Shown here: positions 36,120-47,234 of the stretch, piece after piece
How positions within the stretch are numbered: the stretch's first letter is position 1
Layout of the letters: every line of letters starts with the position of its first letter
Origin: Silene noctiflora
Taxonomy: Eukaryota > Streptophyta > Magnoliopsida > Caryophyllales > Caryophyllaceae
Assembly: GCA_009801015.1 (NCBI GenBank)
Contig: VHZZ01002169.1
Location: forward strand, 36,371-97,882
DNA: 61,512 bases
Direction of reading: 5' to 3'
Notes under the pieces: model-generated
The model's input: only the letters and a program-made list of their open reading frames with translations
What the model was told of the DNA's origin: nothing
Database searches by the model: none
Made by a program: the position numbers and the translations under genes

Positions 36120-36755
36120 ATTTCGCTGGCCTGGATGTCAGTTGCATGATGCATAACTGAGACATCTGCAGGCTCGGAGCTCACTTGAGTTTTTGTTTAT
36201 AGCTCATAGTTCTTAATAGGGGTGGTGACTGGTGTGTGGCCGTGTGCAATTGAGGGTCGCCTTAGAGAAAATATGTGAATGCATCAAATTTCTAGCGCAA
36301 TGTATACATGTCCATAAAACCTTTGTTGACGTTTAAGGCCCCAATCTTTTTAAACTAAAACTGTTGCAAATGAGCCGAAATTAACTAAATTTATAAGGTA
36401 TAAAACTCTAAATTAAATTTATATTTATAGGAACGGAAAAAAAATCTGAGGTAATTGAAATTAAGCAAAAAAAAAAAAAAGACCTAAGATCAGGCCAGTT
36501 TAATTAGATTAATTTTAATTAGTGTAATTACTAATTTTAAAAAGAGTCAAATACCCTTACTAATAAGGAGCCTGCAATGGTGTACTTTAGTGGTTAAAAA
36601 TTAGGTGAAATTCCCAAGGGACCTAGGTTCAAGCCTGCGCAAGAGCAATCTTGTAGAGTATTTGACCTGAGCTAGGCCTTCTAGACTTCGAGCCCATCGC
36701 TCTCGCCTCTCGAGTGGCGTACCTGTATACGTAATATTTGTAGGCCATTACAGTA
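36120..36755. other. Intergenic region
   Basis: This is the spacer between the CHCH-like gene 3' end and the eL36 promoter. It contains a tRNA-derived SINE-like segment (36574-36740) and A-rich tracts. I see no gene. Confidence 0.5.
36574..36740 (+). mobile_element. tRNA-derived SINE-like element
   Basis: An A-box-like GTACTTTAGTGGTTAAAAAT is followed 30-35 bp later by a B-box-like CTAGGTTCAAGCCTG, the spacing of an internal pol III promoter. The sequence then runs into non-tRNA sequence (GAGCCCATCGCTCTCGCC). No tRNA cloverleaf forms. Target duplications were not resolved. It sits just upstream of the eL36 promoter. Confidence 0.5.
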
Positions 36756-36756
36756 A

Positions 36757-36762
36757 TGGGCT
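36757..36762 (+). promoter_or_regulatory. Site II element (TGGGCT)
   Basis: TGGGCT matches the TGGGCY site II core bound by TCP factors in plant ribosomal-protein and cell-cycle promoters. It lies about 70 bp before the telo-box. Confidence 0.6.
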
Positions 36763-36828
36763 GAAAACCCAGCCAAGTCCTGATTCTTAATAACAGCACA
36801 TAAATCTAAGCAGTCATTAAACCCTACT

Positions 36829-36836
36829 ACGAAGTA
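36829..36836 (+). promoter_or_regulatory. Telo-box (AAACCCTA)
   Basis: An exact AAACCCTA telo-box lies close to the predicted start of the eL36 transcript. Together with site II this is the typical pair for coordinated expression of plant translation genes. Confidence 0.75.
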
Positions 36837-37869
36837 TTAGGGGAAATTTTTGGGTTTTTGCTTCACAACTCTTCACAGTAAGCATCTCTTTCTCCTCCCT
36901 TTGTCAAATTGTAGATCGATAATTCTGCAAATTAATGTATACCCATTTTAATTCGCATATTGAATTGTTCATAAATTCATTATATCTTTTCAATTTTATC
37001 ACATATGTATATATAATTTTCGTATAAATTGAAAGATTATATTTTTGACTTTTATGATTTTTATGTTTTTCATCTGTTTTCTAGTGCTCTGATCAGCTAA
37101 TTTTTTACTTGTTTTTAGCATTTTTTTTTTTTTTTTATAGATTTACATAATTTTAACTTTGAAGGTTAAAGTTCTGCTATAATGATGATATTGTTTCACT
37201 CTGTGAATAATGTGATAGTAATTTCTGCTGTTTTGCATTGTCCTATGGCAATGATTAGTTGAGAGGTTAATATAATTGCAATTGTTCTAGTTTCGGCGCG
37301 GTAGTATAGTAGCAGTAAGTCAATTATGAGACCGTGTCAGTTGATTTTACCTAAGATGGTGCTCCCTCTGTGTTGTTCAATAGGTATCGTTGTTTGAAAT
37401 ATGTGATGGGAATTTCAAATAATGATAATTATTGATCAGGATTGAGTGAGTATTATAGTAGCACTAAGCCTTGTGCGAGACCGTGTCAACTGTATTTAAC
37501 TTACACGGCGCTGTAGTAGCACTAACGCTTGACGAGACTATGTTTTTGTTAAACCAGCCTAAATATTTAATAATGTTTGATATTTCCCAAGTAATTATAT
37601 GAGTAGTTAAGTTGGTTTTGTACAAGAATGTGGGTTATACTTTTGGTCATAGATATATTGTTGAACGCTTGAATGATATGATGCTTTGCAATAGGCTGGT
37701 TTTCGTCTAAGAATGTGGGTTATAGTTTTGGGCATAAATATATTGTTGGACACTGAATAATGTAATGCTTTGCAAAAGGCTGATTTCTGATTACATTAAA
37801 TACCCATACGCTAGTTCTTCATGAATAGCTGTTGGTTAATGTTAATGTTTTTGTGTTTCCGTGCAGGAA

Positions 37870-38378
37870 ATGGCTCCAAAACAGCCGAATACAGGTCTTT
37901 TCGTGGGTTTGAACAAGGGTCATATTGTGACTAAAAAGGAATTGGCTCCTCGACCATCTGATCGTAAAGGGGTATGTGTGTTCATCTAGATGTTTCTTCT
38001 AGTTAAAAGGGGATGTTATAAATGGATGTAGTGATGGATGGATGTAGTGTGTCTGATGGCTAAATTGTATTCTATCATGCTGCTTATTTGAAATCTATTT
38101 GTTTACACATGGTTACTTAAATTGCCACTGTTTTCTCTTTTCATCAGAAAAAAAGCAAGAGGGTGGATTTTGTGAGAGGTGTGATAAGGGAGGTTGCTGG
38201 TTTTGCGCCATATGAGAAGAGAATAACAGAGCTATTGAAAGTTGGGAAAGACAAGCGTGCATTGAAGGTAGCTAAGAGAAAGTTGGGCACCCACAAGAGG
38301 GCAAAGAGGAAGCGTGAGGAGATGTCCAATGTTCTGCGCAAGATGAGGGCTGCTGGAGGAGCTGATAAGAAGAAATGA
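37870..38378 (+). CDS. RPL36: 60S ribosomal protein eL36 (110 aa)
   Basis: Two coding exons (37870-37971 and 38148-38378) join in phase to 110 aa. A leader intron (donor at 36877/36878, acceptor at 37866) places the ATG three nt into exon 2. The sequence [20 protein letters not shown], then [20 protein letters not shown] and the very basic C-terminus ([20 protein letters not shown], ending KKK) are diagnostic of eL36. It is a component of the large cytosolic ribosomal subunit. The telo-box and site II upstream agree with this role. Length is standard for plants and no defects are seen. Confidence 0.98.
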
Positions 38379-39332
38379 GCCTTGTAGTTGCTTATGTTCT
38401 AGGCCTTCTGCAATATCTCCTAGGAAGTATTTCAGAATAGTTTAAGTTGGACTTGGTGTATCCCTTCATATTTTTGTTTTCCGCCATTTGTTGTGCTGTT
38501 TAACGAAATGTCGAGAACCCTTTTGGGCTCTGCTGGAGTAATTGACAATAGCCTGTCGTGTTAGTATTCCTAAAAAAAATATTGTTGCGTTACACTTTGC
38601 CTTGCTCTCGTTCACTCCTTTTTTCCTCGATTTTTTTTATTGAAAGACAGGTCTAAAATTGTTGACTAGTTGTGCTGGTCTTTGATTGTATACTATGTGT
38701 CCATGTGAGACGGTGTTGTGCTGAAAGACTGAAGATAAATAGAGCTCATATGACAAGAGTCCACACATTTCTTGTAATAGACTTTTAGGCCAAGGCGCTA
38801 TCAGCCTATCATGGTTTGTAAACCGAGTTACGAGAAGCGTTGGAATACGAGAGGATTTGATGTGCATTGAAGTATCACAATTATCTAATACGGAGTACAA
38901 AATAGAAATAGGAATGAAAGAAGATGAGCGTCTAATGGGGCAACTAGTTTCTGCGAGAGAATGGGCTTTCATCATATGCACCCAGATAGCTTTATTTTTT
39001 ACTGAAGTGCACGTTCGGGATCAAGGGAGTTCAGGTTCAGGCTTAAAACAGAGTTGCATTTCAGTACATTTGTGTTATTCTGTCCAAATATCACAGCTTC
39101 CCAGTATTATTACATAATGCAGATTACATTCCCTGAAATCTAGTACGATCGCTTATTAAGAGTAATACTCTGCATGTACATTCTTCAATGTGGGAGGGTA
39201 AACTCTAATGCACTAAAATTAATTCACAAGAACAAAACAGCGTTATATAAATCTCCAAGTAGAGCTGTTCAAAAACTGTTTGGGCAACCAGCTAAGCTCA
39301 TAGAAAGAACTCATATTAGAGATGGAAGGAGC
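38379..39332. other. 3' UTRs of convergent eL36 and SLH genes
   Basis: The 3' UTR of eL36 extends to about 38,560. The 3' UTR of the SLH gene on the opposite strand occupies the right part. The open frames here on both strands are short and lack features. I see no further gene. Confidence 0.5.
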
Positions 39333-42300
39333 CTAAGTCTTGAACCTCTGAGTAAATTTATCAACACCACCTCGGCAATCATCAGCAACCCGCTTTGCAC
39401 CTTCTTTCACAGTCACACTAACACCAACTGCTCGTTCTTGTAGGCCTTGTACAGATTCTGCGGTTTTTGCAAAGGCGGCATCTTTAAATTCTACAGTCCT
39501 CTTGCCAATGTTCGAGATCCACTCTCTGATGGCTGATATTAGCTCCTGAATTTTACTGATAACATTGTTTATTATCTCCTTTGACTTTCCTGTTACTTGA
39601 CCAGCCATAAGCTTGAGCCTGTCAGTCAAAGTGTCGGCCCTATCGACTGTTTCTTCTAAAGCAAGCTTCTTCCCTACGTTGCTCCATGTAACATCAGCAA
39701 CGGCTTCCTCACGAAGGTCCTCGTTGACAACCACTTTAATGCCCTGTTTCTCCCAACGATCTCGGGCTTCTTCTAGCACTTTCGCATGCTCTTGAACTCT
39801 CCTGGCTTCATCCTCTGCCCATGCCCTGAAAAATAAGTTCATATCATCAACAATGGGCACGACACGCGGAGAATTAGACGAATCAGGTAAAATGAGAAAT
39901 CCTCTTGCCCATTCTCGGGCAAGGATGCTGTTGGCAGTGCTGGATCCGAAAGATTCCAAATGGCTGGCATGTAATAATGCAGAAATTAAAATCTACAATA
40001 ACTTGATACTTTTTTTCATATACATTTATTTTTGTTTTCGTGTCCAATGGAGACAACGATTTACTATTCCTTGATTCTTCATCAGTATAGCAGAAACAAA
40101 AATCACTCACTAAATTAGTTCTCCATCATTTTACAGTGAACCCAGTCATTCAATGTAACTTCAACGCAATCTTATCATGGGTCATCTTGTAACAGCCTTT
40201 TTATGTTCTCAACATGGGTAAGGCTGTTCATTCCAGTATCCGACTCCCCTTTAACTGCTATATGCAGGAGCTCTTGAGGCACTAAGGCAATATTGCCTCT
40301 GTAGTGTATATCGGCTTTTATATTTATAAAAAAATCCCTTTTTCATGCAGGCGCACCATGGTTAAATACTGTTAGGTATTTACATCCGTCACTGGTCGCA
40401 ACATACAAATCTTAATATCCTATGTGACAGCAAAAGGAGAAAAATCTCAAATACTTACCGAGCCATGGAAAGAGCCTTTCGCTCAACCTCGAGTTCATAT
40501 TGTAGCCGTACAATTGCTTGATTCTCTTCTTCAGTCTCTTTCCTGAGCTTTTCAACCATATCCTTCTCATACGATATCTTAACCTTGTTGCTCATAAGGC
40601 CCTCCAACTGCTCTTCCATCTCATGCCTCAATTTGGAGAGTACTTCCATTTCTGATTCTACAGCAACCCGTTGTTTCATTAGGGCACTATTTTCTTCTTC
40701 TCTCTCTGCTCTAAGCCTTTCCACTTCTTGCATGGCCTCTTCCGCCATTTTCTGTACAGCGTTTATTTTTTCTCTTTCCATTATAAGTTCCTTTTCGAAG
40801 TTTGCATTGATGTCCTTTTCAACTTCAGCTACCAATGCAATATGAGCAGAAACCGCTTTGTCCGCTACGGATTCAGCTTCGATACGAGCAAGTTCTTCAC
40901 TAACTATTTCTGCTGACTCCCCAGTTGCAAGAGCAATTGCTGCTTGGCCGTTGGTGACAGGCTTGTCTGGCTGAAAAAGTCTTGTGTAGCCTACGAGTCA
41001 ATGGTAACAATCCACCAAATGTCAGGTAGTCGGGTTTAGAAAGAAACAATTAGTCTCGTGAAAGTCTATAATTTAATTATTAACATAATGTACGACTAAC
41101 CCATATAACTAAAATGCTTACCCATATTCCCATTAATCCACATTACAAACCTAAATCCAGGAATAACTACCCTAATATATAGGCCAAGTCTCATGATTAT
41201 CATATCACAAGAGTGATGAGAGCGTCGATCATGAGAATATGTAAGAAAAAATCTATGAGAAGCCTTTCATCATAATTTCAGGACTCACCAAAGGCAGAGG
41301 CCACAATTCCTTGATCTTTTGCAGATATGTCAGCCACAAGTGCAGGAAAAGCATTTGGGTCAATTCTATCAATGTCGATGAAACCAGAAAGCTGATGCAA
41401 TTCCTATAGATGAATGAATATGAAATGAGTTTTTGATTTAAATCATATGCATCTCGGAGTCATTAGTAAAATATAGGATATCCACTATTATGTAAACCTT
41501 TTTGTCGGCTTCTGGTAATTGTCTCTTTTCTAGGGCCATTTTCCAGGTAACAAGGTCCTGACGAGATAGAGGACTGCATGGAAAAATAAAAGAAGTTCAA
41601 AACATAAGAGTCAATTCCCGAAAGAGTGTTTACAAAAACAGAAACGGCAGGATTGCAGGAGGATGGGCATGGGTTCATACAATGCCGATATTAAGCTTCT
41701 CACTTTGCCAAGTTATCTATAGTCTCGTCTTAAAACAGTTTTCACATTTTAAGGAGGCTGTTTCCAAAGGTTACCATGAAGAGGAGGGAGTAGAAAATGT
41801 TACTGTAAGTTAAAGTAATGACATAAAGGTAAAAAAATACGTGGATGGGTAAGAAAGCATAATCAGTAATCGACTTTCAAATTTGTAGTACCAAATGAAA
41901 AAGAATCACCTATCAGGATGGAAATAGAAGGAACCTATATCTTCATCTGGAGAAGAAAGCATATCACGTCTTGAGAGCTTACTAGAGATAAGACCAGCTT
42001 CCGCAAGACCTGGAACATTAAAACTGTTAGTGAGTACACGAGACAACACACAACCTGCTCAATCATTACACCTGCTAGTAAGTCACGGTAGTTTTCTACA
42101 TACCTTGAATGGATGTGAAATCAGGATCCTCTGGTGTAATATCATCAAATGCAAGTTCAGTAACATTCTCTATGTACATGGCAGGATACACCTTCAAGAT
42201 GAGATTTCTGAAGAGAAGAAATAACATGACTTAGCAGTTAAAATCAGAAAACCGAGATAAGATATAAAGAAACTTGAGATATCTGGTACATACCGTGAAA

Positions 42301-45300
42301 GAGCACTACTAGAAGAAACTAGCCAACGTGCATACTCTCGGCGAGTACAGAGGTCACTTGCCATAACATTACTCTCAATCACCTAAAATGGGCATGCAAA
42401 GTCACAAGGGTAGACACAATTACCGTACTCCACAACGAAGATATTGCTACTCGTATAATCGTATTTATATAAAAAGGTGTGGGAAGAAAGCATAACCACC
42501 TTAGTAGACAAACAAACAAGAACTTTTAAACTCCTATCCAGGTAAAACTTATTCTCTCCATCTTTGCCATTTCGCCCCACTTTTCAAATTTCTTATTTCC
42601 CCTCACGATATTGGGGAATGAGGCGAAATGGAAAAGATGGACGGAATACAACTTAGCATACTAAATGGGCCAATGACGGAAATATGGAATCATATAGGAG
42701 AAAATGTCACAAATAGACAAATAAGTGATAATACATCTCATCTATTCTAGTGGCTAACGTGAAAACTAAACCCATCAATCATAGAAACAGGTAACTGCCG
42801 TAACTCTGATTGTATGGTGTAAAACTCTAACTGAAGAATATATTCAACTAGCATAATGCAACATAGAAATGGTGCCCCCAAGCAAACTGCATGACAAGAT
42901 CCAAGTTGGAAGGCGACATCATAAAAACAAAAGCGTGTGCTCTAAAGACCCACTATCTACATTTCAAGGAAATGACAAAACTGTTGTCTTTAGAGAAGTC
43001 AGAGAAAGTTGCCATTTCTCAGCGAGATAAACCTATAGCAACAACAAAAGGCAACAAGTTATACATATAAATCAACCGAAGGTTAACAAAAGATGATCAA
43101 CTAACAATGGCTTGATCTGGCGTTTTCATACAAGCATTATTGGCAGATTCACAAAGAATTTAGTATTTTCAGTTTCAGCAACACTTTTTTAAAACAGCAT
43201 AAATATCCAGATAAACACAAAGCAATATTGGTCAATGCCAGGCATTAGCTGAGAACGGCATACTACAATAATTCATCATGACATATGATACAAAAGTTGC
43301 ACCATGGCAAACATGCAAGATTCATACCTTCAAAACTTGTAACGCAGCCAACGCTTGTGCTTGGGTTTGATCAGTGACCGCAGGGACTAAAACCTTTCCA
43401 GGAGGTACCTGAAGTGCTGCAGAGAGTAGTGTTGGCGCAGGAATACCACGAGAGGTAAAGGAATCCTGTAGAGATTGTGATTCAAAGACAGCCTCTTTAC
43501 CAATAACCTCGCCTCCACCATCCTGATCATCAGCAGAGGTTTGGGGTACAAAAGCAACTGTTTCAGAAATATGATTCTCACCGGAATCAGCTAATACTAA
43601 TGGTTCAGAAACTAAGGTATTTTCAACCGGTAGAAGTTCCTCTACAGGAGTCGAATCAACCTTTGTGGCATTAGAACTATCAAAATCATCATCTTCGGCG
43701 TGTAAAGTAGTACTTGAGGACAATTCAAGGGTTGCTTGCTCATCATTTGTTCTAAGGGATTTAAAATCAGTCACATCTGGACCAATATCCAGGTTTTCTA
43801 CAGTGTCACTCTCATAAGAAACAGCAGGCAAAGGAGATTCAGGTGGGTTCGAGACTGTATTCAAATTGTTTAAATCAGATTGCATTTGTTCTCCAATGGA
43901 AGCATCATCACTGACTAATGTGGATTTTTCAAGACCAGCTGACTCAAACTCATTGGTTTCCAGATTGGTATCACCTTCGTCTTGATCGTTATACTTCACA
44001 TCAATTGTACTCTCTTCTTTCGAGAGAACCTCTTCCCCTGAAGTCACCAATAGTTCTTGATGTTCTGTTAATGGCTCCATAGTTTGTCTCGGCCCTGAAA
44101 ATATCATCAGCGCCAGCACTCAGCAGTCATATAAGTCAGCATCAAGATTATCTTGAAGGCCTTACTTCTAAAAGGCACCGGGCAAACCGAGGCAATAGAC
44201 CTACTGCGCAAGGCGAAGGCATATGAAGTTCATTGTTTTTGCAAACAAATTGGTAATTCCAACGATCATTGAGCAACAATACCCATTTTTTGGGGAGAGA
44301 AGGGGGGGACTAGAGAAAAAAAAAGAGTATATTAAATAGTAGCAGGACTCGCTCTCTGCGCTTTATGTAAGAGGCGCCATTTTGTCTAGTGCCTCAGTGT
44401 GCCTTGCTCGGTGCGCCTCCAAGGCGCACTTTCAAAACTAAGTTCGAGGCAGTTTAGAAGGCATACTCTATTTTTTTTTTTCCATTTTTCGGCTAAGGAG
44501 ACGGCAATGGAAAAGACTCCAAAAGTTTCAGTTCCTAACTTCCTACCAACAAACAAACTGGGACACAAATACACACAAAATGAATACTACTCACTTGAGC
44601 TGCTTCTCTTGCCGATTGATAAAGCCGCAGCGGTAATGCTAGCAACAAGAAAAACGCTGGCTAGCCCAACTCCCACGATTCCTGAAATCCAATTATTTCA
44701 AAATCATTGCCAACATCAAAAGAACTTACATATACATAGCACAAAACTGCCACAATCACTACTTCAGCATCTACAATTGATAATCAGTTAGATTTTTATT
44801 TTGTTGATCAAAATCCCATACATTATCTAACAAAGGAAAAGATGGTAATTCAAGGTCTACAGAAGATAAAACAACAATTAATCAAATATATGAAGCGAAT
44901 TCCAAACAATTAGCATATCAACAACTTAATACATGGCCACTATGTTACATTCTAAACTCCACATAACCCACTATCAAAGACTTCCCTAAAATTCCCACAC
45001 ACATACAAACGCAACAAAAATTGAGGTCCATGCTTCAACTCATCATATTTAACCAGAAATCGATCATTTTGCCTTCGAGCCATACCACATCAGTAGCTTA
45101 GCTCTTTGTGCTTCCCACAGGCTTTTTTCATATAGAGAGAGGAAGAGGATGTGATAGCAGGCTCGGCCATAGGGAGAGGGGTTAGAAGGAAGATTCAGCA
45201 TCTATAACAACACACTACCCTAATATAACACACAATCAGAACCACCACTACAGTATCTCAACTCTCAAGGGGTCTTGCAAATTGCAGGGTAGGGGGTTGG

Positions 45301-45820
45301 ATGTAAAGCAGCCTTAGCCTAATGCTATCACAAAAGACCGTTTCCAAATGACCCAAAATGAAAATTGCATCGAGAATTGCATTGAATTTACTGCTACAGC
45401 ACAACAAAAAGAAGCGCCGGTTTAAATCACCATACAGTATAATATAAGCACTTCATTAATTAAACCCACAATCAATAATCAATAAAATCTTAAATCTTTA
45501 TAATAAATTTAACCTCCAATCCCTTGCTTTTTCTGAGAATCATCAGAATCACCAAACCAATCAGCATCAACATTACCCAAATTAACCCATGAACTATCAT
45601 TTCTACTATCTCCAACACCATCTTTATCTTCACCATTACTGCTCTTAACCTCATCCTGTGAAACACAATGAAGAGATAATTTCCTACATCGCCGACACCG
45701 TTCATCAAAACTCAAAGCTCGAGCTCTAAGCAACAACAAAGGCGATTTCTTATACTTGAAATTGAACTGAAGCTGATATGACCATGTTGTCTTTGTTCCT
45801 GATGTTGTTAATAAACTCAT
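39333..45820 (-). CDS. SLH-domain plastid membrane protein, AT5G23890-like (889 aa)
   Basis: Ten coding exons (45514-45820, 44595-44681, 43328-44094, 42294-42382, 42104-42207, 41910-42009, 41498-41573, 41289-41403, 40459-40990, 39333-39825) join in phase. The N-terminus is Ser/Thr/Arg-rich like a chloroplast transit peptide. A hydrophobic segment at about 104-124 (GIVGVGLASVFLVASITAAA) is a likely membrane helix. An acidic low-complexity region (about 130-380) is followed by S-layer-homology-type repeats (about 388-555; REYARWLVSSSSALSR, FDDITPEDPDFTSIQGLAEAG, FIDIDRIDPNAFPALVADIS). A long coiled coil (about 585-760) and an amphipathic C-terminal region end the protein. SLH domains anchor bacterial envelope proteins to the wall, and the plant versions descend from cyanobacteria. 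A thylakoid or envelope structural role is inferred. Its neighbours match the Arabidopsis locus. Confidence 0.9.
40190..40305 (-). repeat. SINE-like dispersed repeat (reverse copy)
   Basis: CATGGGTAAGGCTGTTCATTC, CCGACTCCCC and GAGCTCTTGAGGCACTAAG are the reverse complements of the family's ...TTACCC, GGATG and GCCTCAA...blocks. It lies in the intron between the last two exons of the SLH gene. Confidence 0.45.
42554..42646. mobile_element. Stowaway-like MITE, about 93 bp
   Basis: CTCTCCATCTTTGCCATTTC at the left and GAAATGGAAAAGATGGACGG at the right are inverted with few mismatches, and GGGGAATGAGGCG pairs with CGCCCCAC further in. It sits in the large SLH-gene intron 42383-43327. The rest of that intron shows no coding sequence. 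Confidence 0.55.
44160..44460. repeat. GGCGC-rich dispersed repeat
   Basis: AAGGCACCGGGCAAACCGAGG...GCGCAAGGCGAAGGC and, 180 bp later, GAGGCGCCATTTTGTC...GGTGCGCCTCCAAGGCGC resemble the segment at 55635-55830 (GAGGCGCTAAGATGCCAAGG, GACGAAGGCGCGCGCCATTTG). GC content is well above the surroundings. It is probably a transposon remnant and its class is unknown. Confidence 0.4.
45250..45400 (+). repeat. SINE-like dispersed repeat in SLH intron 1
   Basis: TCTCAAGGGGTCTTGCAAATTG, AGGGGGTTGGATGTAAAGCAGCC, TTTCCAAATGACCC and TTGCATCGAGAATTGCATTG are the family blocks in order. It is in the intron between the first two SLH-gene exons. Confidence 0.58.
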
Positions 45821-45929
45821 CCTTCAAACCCAAAACTAAAAACTACCCAATTCACAGAACAAAAAACCCAGAAATACCCAGAAATTAAAATTGAAATAAC
45901 TGTTCAAAGATTGTTCCTTTATTAATTTT

Positions 45930-47234
45930 TAATCGAATTATTTTAAAGGGTGAAAATATGAGGGTGGTTTGAAGAGGAGAAAATGGTGATGCGATTAAAT
46001 TATTCGAAGGTGTTAAGAAGTGAGTGGGTATGTTAGACTGTTATCGGAATAAATTTTGCACTATTTTCACTCTGTAGTTCTACTCTACCTACCTTGAGGA
46101 TTTTAGGATTTTTGGGATTTTGGGATTTATCTTCTCAATTTTGTCAGTTTATATTGTTGTTCCATTTATCACCATAATTATTCACTAATCTCTTGTGACT
46201 TGTGAGATCTTTTTTTAGTAAGTCTTCATGAATGGTAGTAATGTCGTTTCCGTTTAAGATAAAAAACGAGTCAATATGCTCATATTTGCATATGTATATT
46301 TTTTTGGTACATAAGAGGGCCAAGCCTGTGAGACTAAGGGACAAAACGAGGAAGTTCACGTAGAATCGAACGAAGAGGATTAGGAGGTGCATCGAGGTAG
46401 CTGACATTGGTAGACGAATTTACTCCTACTTGCATATATATATGACAACCTTTTATTAGTCCCTAAATATCCATCTTTTGTTTACCATATTTGACCCGTT
46501 TTAAATTTAAGACGAATATTACCGTATTAAACAATAATTAATGTTTTTTTTTTTGGAGGTTCAATTTTGTACAGTAAATTTTAAAGAACTACATTGTCGT
46601 ATATACAAAGATATACTTATGTATAGTTTTCTCGTGTTTAAGGGAAATTGTCAATCATAATGAGTAAAATTTTGACAGACTTTCTAATTTATGTGACTCG
46701 AAAATGCTGGTTGGTAAAATAGTACTCCGTATTGATAATAATAATATAATAATTTATAAAACGTAGATATTACTATGCATATGAGTGAATATTTCAATAT
46801 CGAATGAGATCCATACATTTGGCCATGTGGACACAGTCGCCTTAATCGAAACTGTGGTAGCCTTCAAACCCTCACAACAGATGCTTTTCATTTGTGATAT
46901 GAGGGTTCTTCCATGTAACATCAGTGATGAGACAAAAGAAGAGATACGGTACTTAAATAAAAAAAATGGTTAAAAAGACGATCCTTACAAACCTACTTAA
47001 ACAAAACTTAAATTAGTTAGTTAGTTTAGTTCATACATTGTTTAAATACAATTTGAACTATATCGGAAAATTTAATGTATTTTTGGCTTAACTCGCTACC
47101 ATACAACAATTCCTCAGGCTAGCAGTGCTACTACACATCATTTCCTATGAACTAAAACGAGGATTTGTTTAGTCCTAAACAAAGGAGAAACAATAGATCA
47201 TCAATTGCTGAGTCTGAGAGCTTCACAGGAAGAT
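45930..47234. other. Intergenic region
   Basis: This region lies between the SLH-gene promoter (its 5' UTR ends near 45,930) and the 3' end of CPSF100. It is AT-rich. Two open frames (46144-46407 minus; 46785-46973 plus, the latter starting at GTG rather than ATG) have no recognisable features. Nothing else is visible. Confidence 0.45.

Noticed and set aside
46785-46973. 62-aa open frame between the SLH and CPSF100 genes
   Set aside because: It begins at GTG rather than ATG and shows no family features. It may be a gene fragment, but I cannot support it.
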